DNA of 64,000 nucleotides, taken from NCBI GenBank assembly GCA_022494885.1, contig JAGVSM010004867.1, positions 1-64,000 of the forward strand. The letters are read 5' to 3'. Below are positions 53,655 through 64,000 of the stretch, one piece after another. Position 1 is the stretch's first letter. The number at the start of each line of letters is the position of its first letter. A program made the position numbers and the translations under genes. The notes below the pieces were generated by a model. That model searched no databases. It was not told where the DNA came from and was given only the letters and a program-made list of their open reading frames with translations. Source of the DNA: Micrasema longulum (Eukaryota; Arthropoda; Insecta; Trichoptera; Brachycentridae).

Positions 53655-54315
53655 GCCATTCGATGGATAGGAAGGGCTGATTTGATTCTCAACTTCGGTC
53701 TACCAATGAATAAAATGACTCGCCTACAGGCTGTATTAAATGCCGCAGCCAGACTTATTTTTGGAATCTCTAAATTCAGTCATATCACTTCACTACTTCG
53801 GGAATTGCACTGGCTACGTTTTCCACAGAGGGTGGAATACAAACTCTGTTGGCTTATGTATAAGTCACTGCACAACTCTGCTCCAGAATATCTAAGGGAA
53901 CTCTGCATTCCAGATGAACTAGCTGACAGACGTCTTACGCTTAGATCAGCTACATCTACGTCGAAAGGAAAAGTTATTATAGCTCTTCGCAAACAGCGCA
54001 CTAAATTCGGCGAACGTGCATTTGCGGTCGCAGGCCCTATGCCATGGAATGCTCTCCCAGCAGAAATCCGAAACTGTGAGAGTGAAGTGATGTTTCGGAA
54101 GAAACTTAAAACCCACTTGTTCTCTAAATCATTTGAATAAATTCTTAGCATGTGGTGGAAAAGTAGTATGAAAAAGTACATTATTTTTCTTAAATTAAAA
54201 AGTTAAAATTAAATTTATATCTTTATATAATCACTTTGTAAAGCGCCCTTGAGGTATTATATTACGAAAATGGCGCTATATAAGTTATCCATAATAATAA
54301 TTATTATTATTAAGG
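53655..54315 (+). mobile_element. CR1/L2-like LINE, C-terminal end and 3' tail (best copy)
   Basis: Frame 53649-54140 keeps the whole tail: NKMTRLQAVLNAAARLIFG, ITSLLRELHWLRFPQRVEYK, SAPEYLRELC, GERAFAVAGPMPWNALPAEI, FRKKLKTHLFS. The 3' UTR ends GTAAAGCGCCCTTGAGGTAT, AAAATGGCGCTATATAAG and an (ATA)n/(TTA)n run at about 54295-54312. 5'-truncated; the open frame suggests a fairly young insertion. Confidence 0.9.
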
Positions 54316-54394
54316 TCGCAATAATGTTCTTGATAAAAATCGTCATATACTGTTTCACGTGTCCATATTTATTTGACGTTTAATCATCAGTGTG

Positions 54395-54640
54395 GCCATA
54401 AATGAATCAATGTTTAGGTGGATGCAAAAAATAAAAATCCCCAAATTAATCTTATCTCTAGTGGATAAAGAACATTCAGAATACCACCCAGGAGGCCCAA
54501 TTACAGTGGTGAATTACAGCATAGAAAACCCAGGCTTCAGAAAAATCTCATTAAATTTTTGTGCTCCCACCGAGAATCGAACCTGGAACCTTTGTGAGTC
54601 AAGTGTCTCAGCCATTACACCACGGAGTCCGCCATGATAT
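54395..54640 (-). mobile_element. tRNA-derived SINE, family 3
   Basis: Minus strand: ACTCCGTGGTGTAATGGCTG (A box), TGACTCACAAAGGTTCCAGG, GGTTCGATTCTCGGTGGGAG (B box). Body with CTGTAATTCACCACTGTAAT and GGGCCTCCTGGGTGG. Same family as 12255. Confidence 0.8.
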
Positions 54641-55370
54641 ACGAAGCAAAGTGTCTTGACTATGCGGATGTATGTTATCCAGATGCTAACTCTGAATTAC
54701 TTGATAAGTTAGAACGATTGCAGAATGTTTGTGTACGATATATCTTTGATCTTTGCAAATTCGACCATATAACTGAATATCGCACGCAACTACAATGGCT
54801 CAGTATCCGGCATAGAAGAAACATTTATCACTTCTTCACAATATTTTAAATAATCGCACTTCGCCTGTTTATCTGAGAGAGCTCTTCCAACCTCTATCAC
54901 AATACGGACTATCTCTTCGTTCTAGTGACGAGAGAACCCTTTTAATACCTTTTCATAACTCTAATTTTCTTGCCTCCTCTTTCACAGTAGTAGCTGCTCG
55001 ATTGTGGAATAATCTACCCACTAATGTTAGCCCTTCTTTATTTACATTTAAGTCTAGATTGAAATGTCACTATCTAAATATTTAAGTAGTTCCTTTATCC
55101 TTCTTCTTTCCTTCCCATCCCCTCTCCACTCTTCATAGTAAAGTGTTCATTTTTTTATATGTTTTTATTTTCGTAATCTTTGTTTTTAATTTTTGCCTAA
55201 AATTGTAAGATTCAATATATCCATGTACTTGTAATTTTCTCAAACTGAACGGTTAGGGTAGGTAGGAAGAAATTGCCTTAAGGCAATATGCCCGCCCTTA
55301 TATGTATATAAACTGTATATGTATATAAAGTGTTAAAATAAATAATAAATAAATAGTCGCATGAAAAAAA
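54640..55370 (+). mobile_element. Jockey-like LINE, C-terminal end and 3' UTR
   Basis: Codons 54634-54849 (CLDYADVCYPDANSELLDKL, ERLQNVCVRYIFDLCKFDHI), then a frameshift near 54825 and a second frame with SPVYLRELFQPLSQYGLSLR, VVAARLWNNLPTNV and a stop at 55083-55085. The 3' UTR carries GGAAGAAATTGCCTTAAGGC and ends in a (TAAA)n-like run. Related minus copies: 10270, 25740, 56640. Confidence 0.8.
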
Positions 55371-55469
55371 TAAAAGCCACAAATTTACTACTCTCTTGGG
55401 GGTAGAGGAGTATCAGAATAGCACCCCTGGGCCCATATTACAATGGGCAGTTCACATTTACGAGTATCG

Positions 55470-55600
55470 TTAATTTTAACAATGTTTGAGTATGTCCAAA
55501 TGCTTGCAGACTGGCTGGATTTCCTCCCTAGGGAGTTATTCATATTTAAATTTATTTCAACAGAGAGGGAAAACATTTTTGAGAAGGGAATATGGATATT
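55470..55600 (+). repeat. Family G repeat, 5' part
   Basis: GAGTATGTCCAAATGCTTGC, GGATTTCCTCCCTAGGGAGT and TTTGAGAAGGGAATATGG, as at 13310. Confidence 0.6.
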
Positions 55601-55814
55601 ATATTATATAAGTAAAATTAAGTTTTCTGTAAGAAAAATAGAATACGAAAACAAATTAATTTTTTTAAACATGTTCAATCGCAGATTACCGACGAAGATA
55701 CTTTAATTTTTCATACAAATATACTTATACATTTTCGTACATAAATATCGATTTTACTTTATACCATTTAGCGATTGCGTTCGTAATCGCGGCCAATAAT
55801 TTGTAATAATTATG

Positions 55815-56519
55815 TAAACGTTATTATATTGTCTTACCAAAATGTTTAAAGAGAGAAATCCCTGCAAAAAAACTGCTTTTGCAGTTTGGGGGAAATTACA
55901 AAAAAAATGTTTAAAAGAATGCTTATGTGAAAAAAAATTCAATTAAAAAAAAAAACACAAATAACTATAGACGTGCTTATAAGCGACGCTATAACAATTT
56001 CTCACCATGGTTGTTTATCGAATTCGCGATCACAATGGAACATCCGTGAACACCTAATATTAAATGTCAAAATATTTACGTTTTGCGTCGTATAATAACA
56101 TATTTGAATTTCACCGGTGTAATTATGGAAAATATACCAAAACTGCTATTTCTATTTCTTTATTTATTATTTATCATGCTATTTATTGCATTTAGCCGGC
56201 GCGGCGGTTGGCAAGCCAAATGTCAAGAAAAGCAGTCGCCATAGTAATTCTAATTTAATTTTCACTTTTTTGTATTAGATACTCTTTACTATTTTACAAA
56301 TGCAATATATTGTGTAATTTTTTTACAGTACCTAAACGCTGATTTTTCGCCAATGAACTGCATTTATGTACGAGGAAAACAGAAAACAAACCAACACGAG
56401 CGTTGACTTAGAGATTACACACGCGTTGACTTATGACTGCTCATTATTGTTCATTGTGATCGCTCAAATTCTTAGCATATTTTTAAGCACGTCGATAGTT
56501 ATTTGTGATTGAGCTACTG
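55815..56519 (-). mobile_element. Inverted-repeat element (CTGTAGCTCAATC family) with joined A-rich segment
   Basis: 55959-56519 is the uninterrupted core (about 560 bp), ending in ATTTGTGATTGAGCTACTG. Its left end is clipped, starting CACAAATAACTATAGACGTG, and is joined to an A-rich 150-bp segment (55815-55958, with TGTTTAAAGAGAGAAATCCC). The same clipped end and segment occur in reverse at 61259-61425. No coding frame. Confidence 0.75.
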
Positions 56520-56639
56520 GGAGTATTATATAATATTGTTCATGTATTATTTGTTTTATAAATAAAAAAATCAGTAAAAAAGGGGGCCTGAATAGAATAT
56601 AATAATATATTATGATATTGATTCCCTAATAAGATTTTT

Positions 56640-57055
56640 TTAATAATTTATTTTTTTTACTTTTTGTACATAATGTTATTTGTACATTGGCGGGCTTATT
56701 GCCAAATGGCAATTTCTTCCAACCAACCTATAAAATAAAAGTTTAATTTTTATATTTCAAGTTACAGAACACATTCAAAAGAAAAAAAAGATTAAAAAGC
56801 TAAAGATATATTAAAATAGAAATAAACGTAATAAATTACCTTAAGTTAAAACTATTACTCAATGGGAAAAAGGAAAAAAAGAGGAAAGAGGAAAGGAGGA
56901 AAGGAGGAAAGATTAAGGAAGAGAAAGGAGATGTTTCTTCAGACGTGATTTAAACAGAGATAATGTAGTAACATCTTTGATGGTGGATAAAAGATGATTC
57001 CACAGTCGAGCCGCATGGACACTATATGAGTTAGAGAAGAAAAATAATCCTAAAC
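56640..57055 (-). mobile_element. Jockey-like LINE, C-terminal fragment and 3' UTR
   Basis: Minus-oriented: the UTR block with ATTGGCGGGCTTATTGCCAA (also near 18540) and a decayed coding tail at 56930-57050 with an RLWNHLL-like remnant (CGACTGTGGAATCATCTTTT in reverse). Confidence 0.6.
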
Positions 57056-57084
57056 ATTAATATGTACTTATTTATAATCATGTA

Positions 57085-57240
57085 TGGTCAGAGCGTTAGC
57101 CTACTATGCAAGAGGTCTCGGGTTCGATTCCCGACATGGTTGATGTGAAATATTCATTTGAATGGGTGTTTTCTCACTAGAATATTTCATAGTCCCTGGA
57201 CTGATACTTGAAGCGTAAGAATGATCATCTTACCTTCATG
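57085..57240 (+). mobile_element. tRNA-Gly-derived SINE
   Basis: Starts within the head (TATGGTCAGAGCGTTAGCC), then GGTTCGATTCCCGACATGG and the full body: GTGTTTTCTCACTAGAATAT, AGTCCCTGGACTGATACTTG, and the shared ATCTTACCTTCATGTTACAA end. Confidence 0.8.
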
Positions 57241-57373
57241 TTACAAAAATTATCAAGATACACTGCGATTGGTGTACCAATGCAGTGCCCTATGCACCAT
57301 TAGGCACGGAAAGGGAACGATGATGATGGTGATTTATAATCTACATAGCTTTGTTTGTTATTATAGCATTTTT

Positions 57374-57770
57374 AATGAGGAAGTTCAGTGGTTTTTAAAA
57401 AAATATATATTTATTAATAGACTGTTAAACTAAGTCATTTTTTTTTTTTTTAATTTTTAAAAGTTTTGTATTTCTGAAATAACTCCGCGTGTAACGTCAG
57501 AGGTTCATTTCCGCTTATTCCCATTCAGTTCTTCCCATTGGTCCAGAAGCGACAAGCATACCGGAAATCTTCCATAGCTCTCAGATCATAGGTCGATTCA
57601 CATGAACCAGTGGCGTCATTTAAAGTAGTGCGTTTTTATGAAAATATTTTTTATTATCTTTTCTGTACATTTTCAAGAAACTTTGCCGTAAAATTTAATG
57701 CTCTAATTTTTACCCCGCGTAAGAAAACATTTTTTGTATCCTATTTCCCGTAGGGCTGAATTTCCTCATT
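57374..57770. mobile_element. MITE with AATGAGGAAGTTCAG ends
   Basis: About 397 bp: left AATGAGGAAGTTCAG, right CTGAATTTCCTCATT (15-bp TIR, one mismatch). The interior has TTTCAAGAAACTTTGCCG and TTTACCCCGCGTAAGAAA. Related pieces at 20900-21135 and 23843-23910. Noncoding. Confidence 0.75.
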
Positions 57771-58625
57771 CGAGGTATCAATAACATAAGCAGAACTAAT
57801 GCGTACATATTTTTGTGATTTATTACTCTTCTGGTTAATTTAAGCTGCGCGTTTGATGCCGGCAAACTATTATAATTTTATTGATGTACTTGGGTAATTT
57901 TAATTACGCCCATGCATACATCAGCTTCATAAATTATGTGAGGCTGGAGCAATAAAACAGGTAACTTTTGACTTGGCCGCCAGTTTCTGACCCCTTCGAG
58001 CCGAGATTTAGATGTGAATAGTGAATATTATGGCGACTAAAGAGGCCAATTTATCATGTGTAGAGAAGAGAATACTCTGCATATTGTACGCTGTACGATT
58101 ACCTAACTCTAACTTAATTATTATGTGTAGGAATCAAGAAGAGTAAAAGTAGTTATTGGATATATTATGATGAAACTGATTTGATAAAAATGCTTGCCCA
58201 GAGCAATAATTCAACGTAAATAGAATTTGATACCCGCATTTCGACTAATTAAATACTTATGATTAAACATTAGTGATAAAACGATGTTTTGTATTGCATA
58301 ATTTCAAAAATATATAAATTAGATATAAAAGTACTCATTTTAATTCTTTAAGTAATATTTATTTATTTAACATATACTTACCGGAGATAGGTCCGAGAAG
58401 ACCCAGTAATATTGTAAATTATCGTTTATGTTAAATGCGATTTTTATACATTATTTTCCTTAAGGAAATCATGAAAAATTGTACACAAAACTTTGTGAAA
58501 TTATTCGAATCTAATTGTGATGATATAATTTTTTTTTAAGTTCGAGATTAGCAATTAGCAAAAATTGACAAATCTGCTTTCCTTCCATACTTTTACTTTT
58601 ATTTGCTTTTTATACAGGGTGTTAT
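57771..58625. other. No recognised feature
   Basis: AT-rich, no coding frame or bordered repeat. Confidence 0.4.
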
Positions 58626-58974
58626 TTAAACCCTGTCACATCCGAAACCACGATGATCAGTATGGGCAAGAAGACATATAAGCATATAATTTTTTTTATT
58701 TAGAACGAAGAATTTTTTTTAAAAGAAAATATAAAAAAAAACAAATGGTTGCCTACTTCTGAAGGGGAGAAGCGAGGGGGCGCGGCAGCGCGATTAACGG
58801 TATCAGACTCCCCCTCCCCCCTCCTCGTTTCTCCCCTGCAGAAGTAAGCAACCATTTGTTTTTTTTAATATTTTATTTTTGTAAATTTTATTCGTTCTTA
58901 AAATTTATTTTAATATGCCAATATGTCTTCTTGCTCATACTGATCATCTTGGTTTCGTATGTGATAAGGTTTAA
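58626..58974. mobile_element. piggyBac-like nonautonomous element, copy 2
   Basis: TTAA at 58626-58629 and 58971-58974. The left end ACCCTGTCACATCCGAAACC, CACGATGATCAGTATGGGCA and the right-end complement match copy 1 at 17293. The GC-rich central hairpin is present with arms CTTCTGAAGGGGAGAAGCGA and TCGTTTCTCCCCTGCAGAAG. Noncoding. Confidence 0.82.
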
Positions 58975-60129
58975 AGAACATCCTGTATTTATTGATATTT
59001 TGACGTTGTTTCATTATGTATTTGTATTATTTATTTCCTATTATAGTATAGAGTGAGTTTCTAGAAATCATATCTCAATGATCATTTGAATTATGTTTAA
59101 ATATATATTCTTTTTCTATTGATTTCAACGGTACTATTATTTTGTTTTTTCAATATGATTATATTTTGCTATTATTTTGTTGATTTCAATGATACTATTT
59201 TTTTGCATATTTGATTATGTGTAAATCTAAATTTGTATAATTTATATTTTAATATTTATATCTGTTTTTTTTTTCGTCGTTTCTTTGGAATTTTATTATT
59301 TATACCTTGTTTTTCTCGATTGCATCACATGTCATTATAATGTAATCTAATTAATTTTACTATGTATTTTTTATTGTTAATTATTATGGCTTGTCACGGG
59401 CACAGCCTAAAAAGCCTAAATAAGTTCATTCATATTTAAACGAGTGTATTTTGAATAAAAAAATAAATAAATCATATTATAAAACCCGCAACAAATGCCT
59501 AAAAGTCGACATTTAAAACTGGGTCTAATTTGACCCAACTCCGCCAAGCACGTATTTTTTTAAAACATGTACTTGTATATTTTTTAAACATGTACATGTA
59601 TTTGAATACTAATCGTATATTTACAGTGTAATTGGCAATTTTTCGGTATTGTACATTTAATTTTTAAAAATTCAGAATATCATAAAGACGCATATGGCTA
59701 CTTTTGAAATCGATCGATGCAATTTTTAGTAATAGAAAAATATTTTCATGTATTGCTAGAATTATTTTAAAACGTTAACTACAAATTTATTTGGCATTTC
59801 TATTCACGGGCGGCTCCATCGTTTTGAAATATTTAAGTTTGATTGAACTACACTGAAAATTGAATCCCTTTTAACTGGTTTCAATGCATTTAGAGTATCG
59901 TTAACTTACTCTTGATCTGGAATTATGAAAAAGGTTTTTTGATAAAATGTCTGTAACAGCCGCACGGGCCATGACAAGAAAAGCTTTTGAGTTTTTATGT
60001 AAGTTCCTGCATTTATTTCACACGGGATGAAAAAAAATGAGTTCGGGATTTTAATCATTGCATACCTTAGATATTTACCTAACTATCTGTATAGAAATAA
60101 CAGTTCACTCATCAGTAATATTGCATCTG
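58975..60129. other. No recognised feature
   Basis: AT-rich throughout; ends of open frames are low complexity. Confidence 0.4.
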
Positions 60130-61285
60130 CTGTAGCTCAATCACAAATAACTATCGACGTGGTTAAAAATATGCCAAGCATTTGAGCGATCACAATGAAC
60201 AATAATGAACATGCTTCAGTTATCGCAGTCATAAGTCAACGCGTGTGTAATCTCTAAGTCAACGCTCGTGTCGGTTTGTTTTTTGTTTTCATCGTAAATA
60301 AATAGTGTTCACTGGCGAAAAATCATACAATAAATGAAAATAGCAGGTTTGGAATATTTTCCATATTTACACCGGTGAAATTCAAATATGTGATTGCACA
60401 ACAGGATTATACGTCGCGAAACGTACATATTTTGACATTTAATATTAGCTCATACACACGTTTGTGTAATATTCATGTAAAAAGTGAATTGAACAGGAAT
60501 GTTGCGTCTCATAAAATGAAATAATACGGACCAAAATGGACACCAAGTCGTTGGAACAATAGGCATAATCCCCCAGTCTACACACGTGCGTTTCCAGAAT
60601 GTCTCCAGCAGCCAGTGGGCCACATGGTGACGGTATCTACCTACTGTCTACAAAAGATTCTCTTCGGACATCTATCTCCCTTTGTTAACCATAGAGTTGA
60701 TACAGTGCTTTATTTATTTAGTTTTTATTGCCTACTTCTTGGCATGAACACTTGACAAACTTACTACTATGCTCTATTTTTTGTAAATTTATTGATATCA
60801 TTCTAACTTTGCTAGAATTCCACTCGTCCATGCGCTTAGTAGCTGCAAGATTATGTTGTAATCTTACTCCTATTTACTATTCATATTATAATTTTTATTT
60901 AGTATCATTAATACACTAAATTTATTTGTCAATTTTTAAAATGTGTAAATGGGGGCTAAATTTCTAATTGTCTATGCGCTCTGTAGCTGCTAGACGTTCT
61001 GTAATCTAGCTCTTATCTGTTATAATTTTTTATTGATCTTAATTGAAAACAAGGAACTAGAATCTCAACCGTCCATGCACTCTGTAGCTGCAAGACGTAC
61101 TGGGATATTTATTAATTGTACAGCGCCCTTGAGGTGATTTTCACAAAAAATGGCGCTATATAAATTATCCAACTATATATATATATACACCTATAGGTGT
61201 TCACGGATGTTCCATTGTGATCGCGAATACAATAAACAACCATGGTGAGAAATTGTTATCACGTCGCTTATTAGCACGTCTATAG
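60130..61285. mobile_element. Inverted-repeat element (CTGTAGCTCAATC family), split by a 750-bp insertion
   Basis: The left end CTGTAGCTCAATCACAAATA, then AACTATCGACGTGG, runs to 60446. The element resumes at about 61195 with GTGTTCACGGATGTTCCATT and ends at the clipped TAGTTATTTGTG. Across the junction the uninterrupted copies read AATATTAGGTGTTCACGG. Homologous to 37299-38029 and 55959-56519. Confidence 0.8.
60447..61194 (+). mobile_element. Insertion carrying a CR1/L2-like LINE 3' tail
   Basis: Contains three TAGCTGCAAGA/TAGCTGCTAGACG units (near 60840, 60985 and 61085), then ACAGCGCCCTTGAGGTGATT, AAAATGGCGCTATATAAA and a (TA)n run. Its left part (60447-60780) is unassigned and may be the rest of the same insertion. 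Confidence 0.7.
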
Positions 61286-61425
61286 TTATTTGTGTGTTTT
61301 TTTTTTTTTAATATTTTTTTTTCACATAAGCATTCTTCTAAACAATTTTTTGTAATTCCCGCCAACTGCAAAATCAGTTTTTTTGCAGGGATTTCTCTCT
61401 TTAAACATTTTGGTAACACAATATA
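61286..61425 (-). repeat. A-rich segment shared with 55815-55958
   Basis: Reverse match of the segment joined to the element at 55959: AAAAGCATTCT-type arms, a CTGCAAAAAAACTGATTTTG hairpin, TGTTTAAAGAGAGAAATCCC. The 72-codon minus frame (61201-61419) spans this junction and is not a gene. Confidence 0.65.
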
Positions 61426-61599
61426 ATAATGTTTATATAAAAATATAAAAAATCTTAAATATATAAATAAAATAAAAGTTTAAAAATAATTAAATACAAG
61501 TAAATCAACTTGATTGAGCACTGGAACAAGGCGCATACTTACTAGTTCTTTGCTCAATGTATTATTATTGCGTTTTTTAAAATTATTTTTATTATTAAC

Positions 61600-62130
61600 T
61601 TTTTAAAATCATTCTTATGTTGTTGAAATTCCATTTGTCGATGCGTTTTGAAGCTGCAAGACTTTTTGTGATGATAGCTATCATATTATTTTTATTGTAT
61701 TATGTAAATGTTATCAACTATCAAATATCTAAATTTAGTAAATGGGGTCTAGAATTTCAACCGTCCATGCCCTCAGTAGCTGCAAGACTTGTTGCTATCT
61801 AACTTCTAATTTTATAAAATTGCTTTTTATTTCGTTTTTAAAATATCACTTAATTTCTAAACTTCATTGTCAAATCAAAAAATAAAAAAATAAAATGTAA
61901 ATAGGGGCTAGTTTTCTTATTGTCCATGCGCTCTGTAGCTGCAAGACGTTCTGTTATCTAGCTCATATATATCATAATTGGAGACGAGGAACTAGAATCC
62001 CAACCGTCCATGCGTTCTGTAGCTGCAAGACGTGTTGGGATATTTATTTATTGTACAGCGCCCTTGAGGTGATTTTCACAAAAATGGCGCTGTATAAATT
62101 ATCCAAACATTATTATTATTAAGGCGAAAT
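61600..62130 (+). mobile_element. CR1/L2-like LINE 3' UTR and tail (TAGCTGCAAGACGT subfamily)
   Basis: Four tandem units with TTTTGAAGCTGCAAGACTTT, CAGTAGCTGCAAGACTTGTT, TGTAGCTGCAAGACGTTCTG and TGTAGCTGCAAGACGTGTTG. Then ACAGCGCCCTTGAGGTGATT, a TGGCGCTGTATAAATT arm and a (TTA)n run. No coding sequence retained. Confidence 0.8.
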
Positions 62131-62544
62131 TACGTTTCTTATGTCTGACCCGATTTGTTCCATACATTTTTTGAAAGGAAAACTATGAGATTTACTGCAA
62201 TAGTCGATGCGTTGTCAAATCACTTCCTTACTGATGCTCCTTAGTATTCCGCGTGCAACTGGCAGACTACAACCAACAACGGTTACGTAACTACTTGTGA
62301 TCGGTGCTTCGTGTCCCCTGCTATTAAACACGCATACCGGGCTTGCATAATCGCCTGCATGTAATGAGTAACGAGTCTCGTCTCGTGTGTCTCCGCGTTC
62401 CTCTCTAGCGGGTCAAATGGCACACTCTCAGGCGATGAGACTACTATCTACTATCGACCTGTTTGTTTATGTGACCCACCGTTTCTCAAACTATGCTAAC
62501 TACAACATAAATACATGCATAAAGACTAGCGACAAACAAACGAA
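62131..62544. other. No recognised feature
   Basis: GC-richer than its surroundings (62220-62480), without a coding frame or repeat I know. Confidence 0.4.
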
Positions 62545-62737
62545 CGTTGGGGTCCCGTGATTAGCGTTGCGGACTCACGGATCAGAGGTCCGAGGTTCGA
62601 GCCCCACTCCAACCCAACTTGATTTCCATTTTCTAATATTGAGTTATTTACAACTCGCTGAAAATGGCCACCATAATTGAAATATTTGGGCAAATTATAA
62701 GAGAGCTAATATTTCTTTTTATGAAAAAAAAAAAACA
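62545..62737 (+). mobile_element. tRNA-derived SINE, family 2
   Basis: Head GGGGTCCCGTGATTAGCGTT (A-box region) and GAGGTTCGAGCCCCACTCC (B box). Body TTGATTTCCATTTTCTAATA, TGAGTTATTTACAACTCGCT, GAAATATTTGGGCAAATTAT, then a poly-A run. Best copy of the family. Confidence 0.85.
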
Positions 62738-63690
62738 AACAAACCATCAAGGAGAGAGGATAGAACGCCACATAACACATCTTCGCATGCACGCACACCG
62801 ATTATTCCTACTCTTTTTATTATTTTTTTTTCTTTTATTTTTAAAGTTTATTTCTTATGCAATATTTTATAATAAGTATACATATTTAGTAACAGGAAAT
62901 CTTTATAAACCTAGGGAATAGAAAAAGAAAACGGAGTGTTCTCTGTTTAGGATTGTCTCCATTTCCATACATATAAGGCATTTACAGGGCTTATGACCTG
63001 TCATTGGCTGGTTTAAGTGGCCACTTTACACACTGTGTAACATTCACCATTTAGCCTATGTTTGAACATCCATATTTCTTAAATTCTTCCATTTGTTGAT
63101 TTTAGTGAAGTTAAAGCGCTGAAACCTTTATTGTTGTGAAGAGATTCATCTGACTGAATTATTTCATATACTAGGCAACGCCGGAAAACAATTTTTTAAT
63201 TTTCAAACTTCTTCTTGGACCAGTTGGTTTCATTACAATATTTGAGTTTGCCTAAATGGTCGTAGACAAAAGACTGGACTTTTAAGGTATTCTCCATCCC
63301 TGTTGTAATTTGTTAATCTTAATGACCCCCGAGGGGTGAAATCCAGTCTCAACATTTGGACAAACTCAAATATTGTTAGTGCAAACAATTTTTTGGTGTG
63401 TGCATGAGTTTCTTACACCAATATACAAAGAAATTGGCAATATATGACATGTGTACATACAGTTTGTTTACCTAATAAAATAAATAAATAAATAAACATT
63501 CAATTCGTAGATCTTTTTAGCCATTCTTCCTCTGTCTATTCGCTCGACATGTCCAAAAATCGCAGCGCTCCTTTCTTGATTCTGTCGATAATGCTTGTCT
63601 CGGCCTAGCAAAGTTCCCGGATCTCGACATAAGTGCACATATCATTCATCGTTTTACCACACATTCGCCTAAGAGAGCGCATTTATGAAA
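62738..63690 (-). mobile_element. LINE C-terminal fragment (HVERMDSERTAKN type) split by an insertion
   Basis: Two minus-strand pieces, 62738-62815 and 63505-63690, align in order with the copy at 3200-3600 (GAGAGGATAGAACGCCACAT, then CATTCTTCCTCTGTCTATTC and TCGATAATGCTTGTCTCGGC). The 690 bp between holds a family G repeat. Confidence 0.65.
62975..63380 (+). repeat. Family G repeat, long copy
   Basis: GGCATTTACAGGGCTTATGA, CCTGTCATTGGCTGGTTTAA, GTGGCCACTTTACACACTGT, then GCTGAAACCTTTATTGTTGT and TACTAGGCAACGCCGGAAAA. Followed by an inverted stretch with GGTGAAATCCAGTCTCAACA, the reverse of the family's start. Confidence 0.7.
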
Positions 63691-63953
63691 AAGGTTATTT
63701 TTTGTTTTGTACAACATTTTGTGAATAGGACCTACATTATATTGTAATGGTATTTGTAACAATCAATATAGTGTAAAGTTTCCGCAAACCTAGTTTTGTA
63801 AAATTTCTATTGAAAATAATCGTAAAATAGGCATTTTTCAATAAAAATTGATAAAAACGCCATCTATGAATAAATAGTTCCATATATTCATGTGTCATTA
63901 ATGCATGTAAATACATTTTGGATAAAAATTGTAAAAAGGCTTGTGTAACTTTT

Positions 63954-63981
63954 CTAACTAACTAACTAACTAACTAACTAA
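63954..63981. repeat. (CTAA)n microsatellite
   Basis: About seven perfect CTAA units near the window end. A four-base unit, so not the insect TTAGG telomere repeat. Confidence 0.95.
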
Positions 63982-64000
63982 CCATCACGCCATTTACGCC

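Noticed and set aside
62545..62620. A functional tRNA gene
   Set aside because: A and B boxes are present, but the head continues into a SINE body with poly-A and has related copies elsewhere; stems are imperfect.
63954..63981. Telomeric repeat
   Set aside because: Unit is CTAA (four bases), not TTAGG, and only about seven copies long.

Overview
This is a repeat-dominated stretch of a eukaryotic, probably insect, nuclear genome: AT-rich, intron-containing, with many retrotransposon tails, tRNA-derived SINEs and short inverted-repeat elements. The lineage is inferred from the chondroitin synthase exons, which look insect-like, and from the mix of R1/Jockey-, CR1/L2- and RTE-type LINE remnants. 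The species cannot be fixed from sequence alone.

The only host gene I can support is the 3' part of a chondroitin sulfate synthase (CHSY1-type) on the plus strand. It has five exons: 32377-32517, 34928-35108, 38397-38554, 39630-39831 and 40935-42106. All four introns have GT-AG borders and keep the frame. The exons encode 617 residues: the link from the first glycosyltransferase domain and the whole C-terminal beta-1,4-GalNAc-transferase domain. The N-terminal exons were not found here and should lie before 32377, possibly before the window. The introns are filled with LINE and SINE pieces.

The most intact mobile element is a Ty3/Gypsy LTR retrotransposon on the minus strand (46928-53500). 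Its two LTRs are each 258 bp and differ at two positions. One long Gag-protease-RT-RNase H frame is followed, in the -1 frame, by an integrase frame. A 1.4 kb non-coding 3' region holds two tandem arrays, one made of small hairpins whose arms change together between copies. No envelope gene is present.

The rest is a nested record of older insertions. There are two 245-bp near-perfect palindromic elements (1650-1894, 4553-4797), two TTAA-flanked piggyBac-like MITEs (17293-17636, 58626-58974), a TA-flanked pogo/Tc1-like MITE (17721-18172) and a hAT-like element (18395-19325). Several unnamed inverted-repeat families occur, some split by later insertions, plus a 52-bp minisatellite (14708-15210) and at least three tRNA-derived SINE families. 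The CR1/L2-like copies share a 3' end with nested GCGCC/GGCGC pairing. No CRISPR array, bacterial operon, rRNA or functional tRNA gene was seen. Stretches with nothing recognisable are listed as such.
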